Positions 62,540 to 64,000 of a DNA stretch of 64,000 nt are shown here, piece by piece. Positions within the stretch are counted from its first letter, which is position 1. Every line of letters starts with the position of its first letter. The notes below the pieces were generated by a model. It had not been told where the DNA came from. It was given only the letters and a program-made list of their open reading frames with translations, and searched no databases. This stretch comes from Streptomyces sp. NBC_01723 (GTDB taxonomy: Bacteria; Actinomycetota; Actinomycetes; Streptomycetales; Streptomycetaceae): the NCBI RefSeq assembly GCF_036246005.1, contig NZ_CP109171.1, forward strand, positions 3,584,001 through 3,648,000. The letters are read 5' to 3'. Both the position numbers and the translations under genes were made by a program.

Positions 62540-64000
62540 TTGTCCACGCCCGTCCACGACGACCCCCTGTCCCGCGAGCGCGCCCACCTGGCCGCCTCGC
62601 GCTCCGCCCTGCGCGCCATGCGCGAGGACGTGGAGTCCCTCGACATCTCCGACGTGACCGCGAACTGGGTCAACGCCGCGGTCCTGGAACGCCAGATCGA
62701 GGACCGCATCAAGGCGCTGGCCGACCTCAGCGAGACCCCGCTGTTCTTCGGCCGGCTCGACTACCTGCACGCTCCCGGTGCCGAGCGGGCCGAGGGCGCG
62801 GAGGGTGAGCGCCCGCGGCCGGAGGCCGCTTATCGGACACTGCACGTGGGGCGCCGGCACGTGCACGACGCGGACGGCGACCCGATGGTGATCGACTGGC
62901 GGGCGCCGGTCTCGCAGCCGTTCTACCGGGCGTCGAAGAACGACCCGCTGGACGTCTCGCTGCGCCGCCGCTTCGGCTACACCGGCGGGGACCTCACGGC
63001 GTACGAGGACGAGCACCTGTCCGACCCGGCCGAGGCGGCGACCACCAGCAGGCTGCTCCAGCAGGAGATCGAGCGGCCGCGCGTCGGGCCGATGCGGGAC
63101 ATCGTCGCGACGATCCAGCCCGAGCAGGACGAGATCGTGCGCGCCGGGCTCACCGGCTCGGTCTGCGTGCAGGGCGGCCCCGGCACCGGCAAGACCGCCG
63201 TCGGCCTGCACCGGGTCGCCTACCTCCTGTACGCCCACCGCGAGCGCCTGGCCCGCACCGGCACGCTGGTGATCGGGCCGAACCGGTCCTTCCTGCACTA
63301 CATCGAGCAGGTCCTCCCGGCCCTCGGCGAGCTGACGGTCCGCCAGGCCACCGTCGAGGACCTGGTCGGTCACGTCGAGGTGCGCGGTGCGGACGAGGCG
63401 GCGACGGCGGTGGTCAAGGGCGACGCGCGGATGGCGGAGGTGCTGCGCCGGGCCCTCTACGCGCACGTCTCCCCGCCCGCCGAGGGGATCGTCGTGGTGC
63501 GCGGCTCGCGGCGCTGGCGGGTGGCGGCGTACGAGCTGGAGGAGATCGTCCGTGAGCTGCTCGCCCGCGACATCCGCTACGGCGCCGCCCGCGAGGCGCT
63601 GCCGCAGCGCATCGCGCACCTCGTGCTGGTGCAGATGGAGCGGGCGGGCGAGGCGCCGGACGACCGGGTGCAGAACGCGGTGGCGCGCAACACGGCGGTG
63701 AAGGCCGCGGTGAAGGAGATCTGGCCGCCGGTCGACCCCGCCAAGCTGGTCCTGCGGCTCCTCTCCGACGCGGACTTCCTCGCCGAGCACGCCGCGGGGG
63801 TGCTCTCCGAGGACGAGCAGAAGGCGGTGCTGTGGGTGAAGCCGGCCCGTTCGGTGAAGTCCGCCACGTGGTCGCCCGCGGACGCCGTGCTGATCGACGA
63901 GGCGACCGACCTGGTCGAGCGCACCCACTCGCTCGGGCACGTGGTCCTCGACGAGGCGCAGGACCTCTCCCCGATGCAGTACCGCGCGGTGGGCCGGCGC
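62540..64000 (+). CDS. HelD/HelR-type UvrD-like helicase, N-terminal part (runs off the window)
   Basis: 487 codons are visible and the frame is open at the edge. After an N-terminal helical region (SRERAHLAASRSALRAMRED...), it has YRTLHVGRRHVHDADGDPMVIDWRAP and SQPFYRAS typical of HelD proteins, Walker A GGPGTGKT (212-219) followed by AVGLHRVAYLLY, and the Walker B segment HVVLDEAQDLSPMQYRAVGRR at the very end. HelD-type factors remove stalled RNA polymerase from DNA, and the HelR branch protects against rifamycins. Which branch this is cannot be decided without the rest. TTG start with CGGAGG 7 nt upstream. Confidence 0.88.
   Translation, partial: MSTPVHDDPLSRERAHLAASRSALRAMREDVESLDISDVTANWVNAAVLERQIEDRIKALADLSETPLFFGRLDYLHAPGAERAEGAEGERPRPEAAYRTLHVGRRHVHDADGDPMVIDWRAPVSQPFYRASKNDPLDVSLRRRFGYTGGDLTAYEDEHLSDPAEAATTSRLLQQEIERPRVGPMRDIVATIQPEQDEIVRAGLTGSVCVQGGPGTGKTAVGLHRVAYLLYAHRERLARTGTLVIGPNRSFLHYIEQVLPALGELTVRQATVEDLVGHVEVRGADEAATAVVKGDARMAEVLRRALYAHVSPPAEGIVVVRGSRRWRVAAYELEEIVRELLARDIRYGAAREALPQRIAHLVLVQMERAGEAPDDRVQNAVARNTAVKAAVKEIWPPVDPAKLVLRLLSDADFLAEHAAGVLSEDEQKAVLWVKPARSVKSATWSPADAVLIDEATDLVERTHSLGHVVLDEAQDLSPMQYRAVGRR

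Overview
This window is Streptomyces chromosome. G+C is very high, third codon positions are strongly GC-biased, starts are often GTG (sometimes TTG), neighbouring genes often overlap by 4 bp (ATGA/GTGA), and the families are typical of the genus: a DmdR1-type iron regulator, a DasR-type operator, futalosine-pathway menaquinone genes, DUF2530, DUF3027, DUF6247 and actinobacterial XPB. From memory, the order matches the conserved core around SCO4395 to SCO4316 of S. coelicolor, and several members (xpb and its neighbour, csp, MFS, DUF3027, DUF2530, marR, serC, citrate synthase) keep a similar order in mycobacteria. I see no rRNA, tRNA, CRISPR array, prophage or intact insertion sequence.

Layout. 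1-8 kb: end of a membrane protein, an alpha/beta hydrolase, the iron repressor dmdR1 divergent from a SIS-domain aminosugar-phosphate gene with a DasR-like operator, a PAS/GAF sensor, a RidA-GNAT fusion, a small orphan transcript with a 12-codon ORF, a second citrate synthase and pdxH. 8-18.2 kb: one leftward eight-gene acyl-CoA operon (TIGR03084 protein, AtuA-like DUF1446, carboxyltransferase, biotin carboxylase, acyl-CoA dehydrogenase, cinnamate/coumarate-type CoA ligase, enoyl-CoA hydratase, TetR) whose composition resembles the geranyl-CoA or leucine (Atu/Liu) pathways. 18.3-29.4 kb: a DUF6247/RelE-like toxin-antitoxin pair with a frameshifted toxin, an EamA exporter, Nudix, RibD-like and DinB-like proteins, an FG-GAP repeat protein, a large FAD/Fe-S dehydrogenase, serC, a 5'-truncated nuclease-like remnant and an acetyltransferase.

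29.4-40.5 kb: a DrrAB-like ABC exporter divergent from its TetR regulator, a cell-surface protein, an SGNH hydrolase, a LuxR-type two-component system followed by a MacB-like ABC exporter (the two halves share a 45-bp promoter motif), and an aldo/keto reductase under a MerR-type operator. 40.5-50.6 kb: a 28-aa membrane peptide, an RNA 2',3'-cyclic phosphodiesterase, a Uma2 nuclease-like protein, a marR-MFS operon, a small ribbon-helix-helix-like protein, a purine permease, DUF2530, a 1049-aa sacsin/Hsp90-type ATPase and DUF3027. 50.9-64 kb: an MFS protein, a lipoprotein with mqnB-mqnD, a cold-shock protein with a structured leader, membrane and HAD proteins, a Helicase_C_3/WYL protein and XPB helicase separated by two small secreted-peptide genes, a 61-aa ORF and the start of a HelD/HelR-type helicase.

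Two themes recur. Many promoters carry a TANNNT -10 box six or seven bases from the start codon, so leaderless mRNAs are likely. Many regulators have a clear dyad operator in their own promoter. Start codons were chosen from Shine-Dalgarno spacing or this leaderless pattern, and alternatives are stated. All functional names come from recognised motifs and memory, not from searches.
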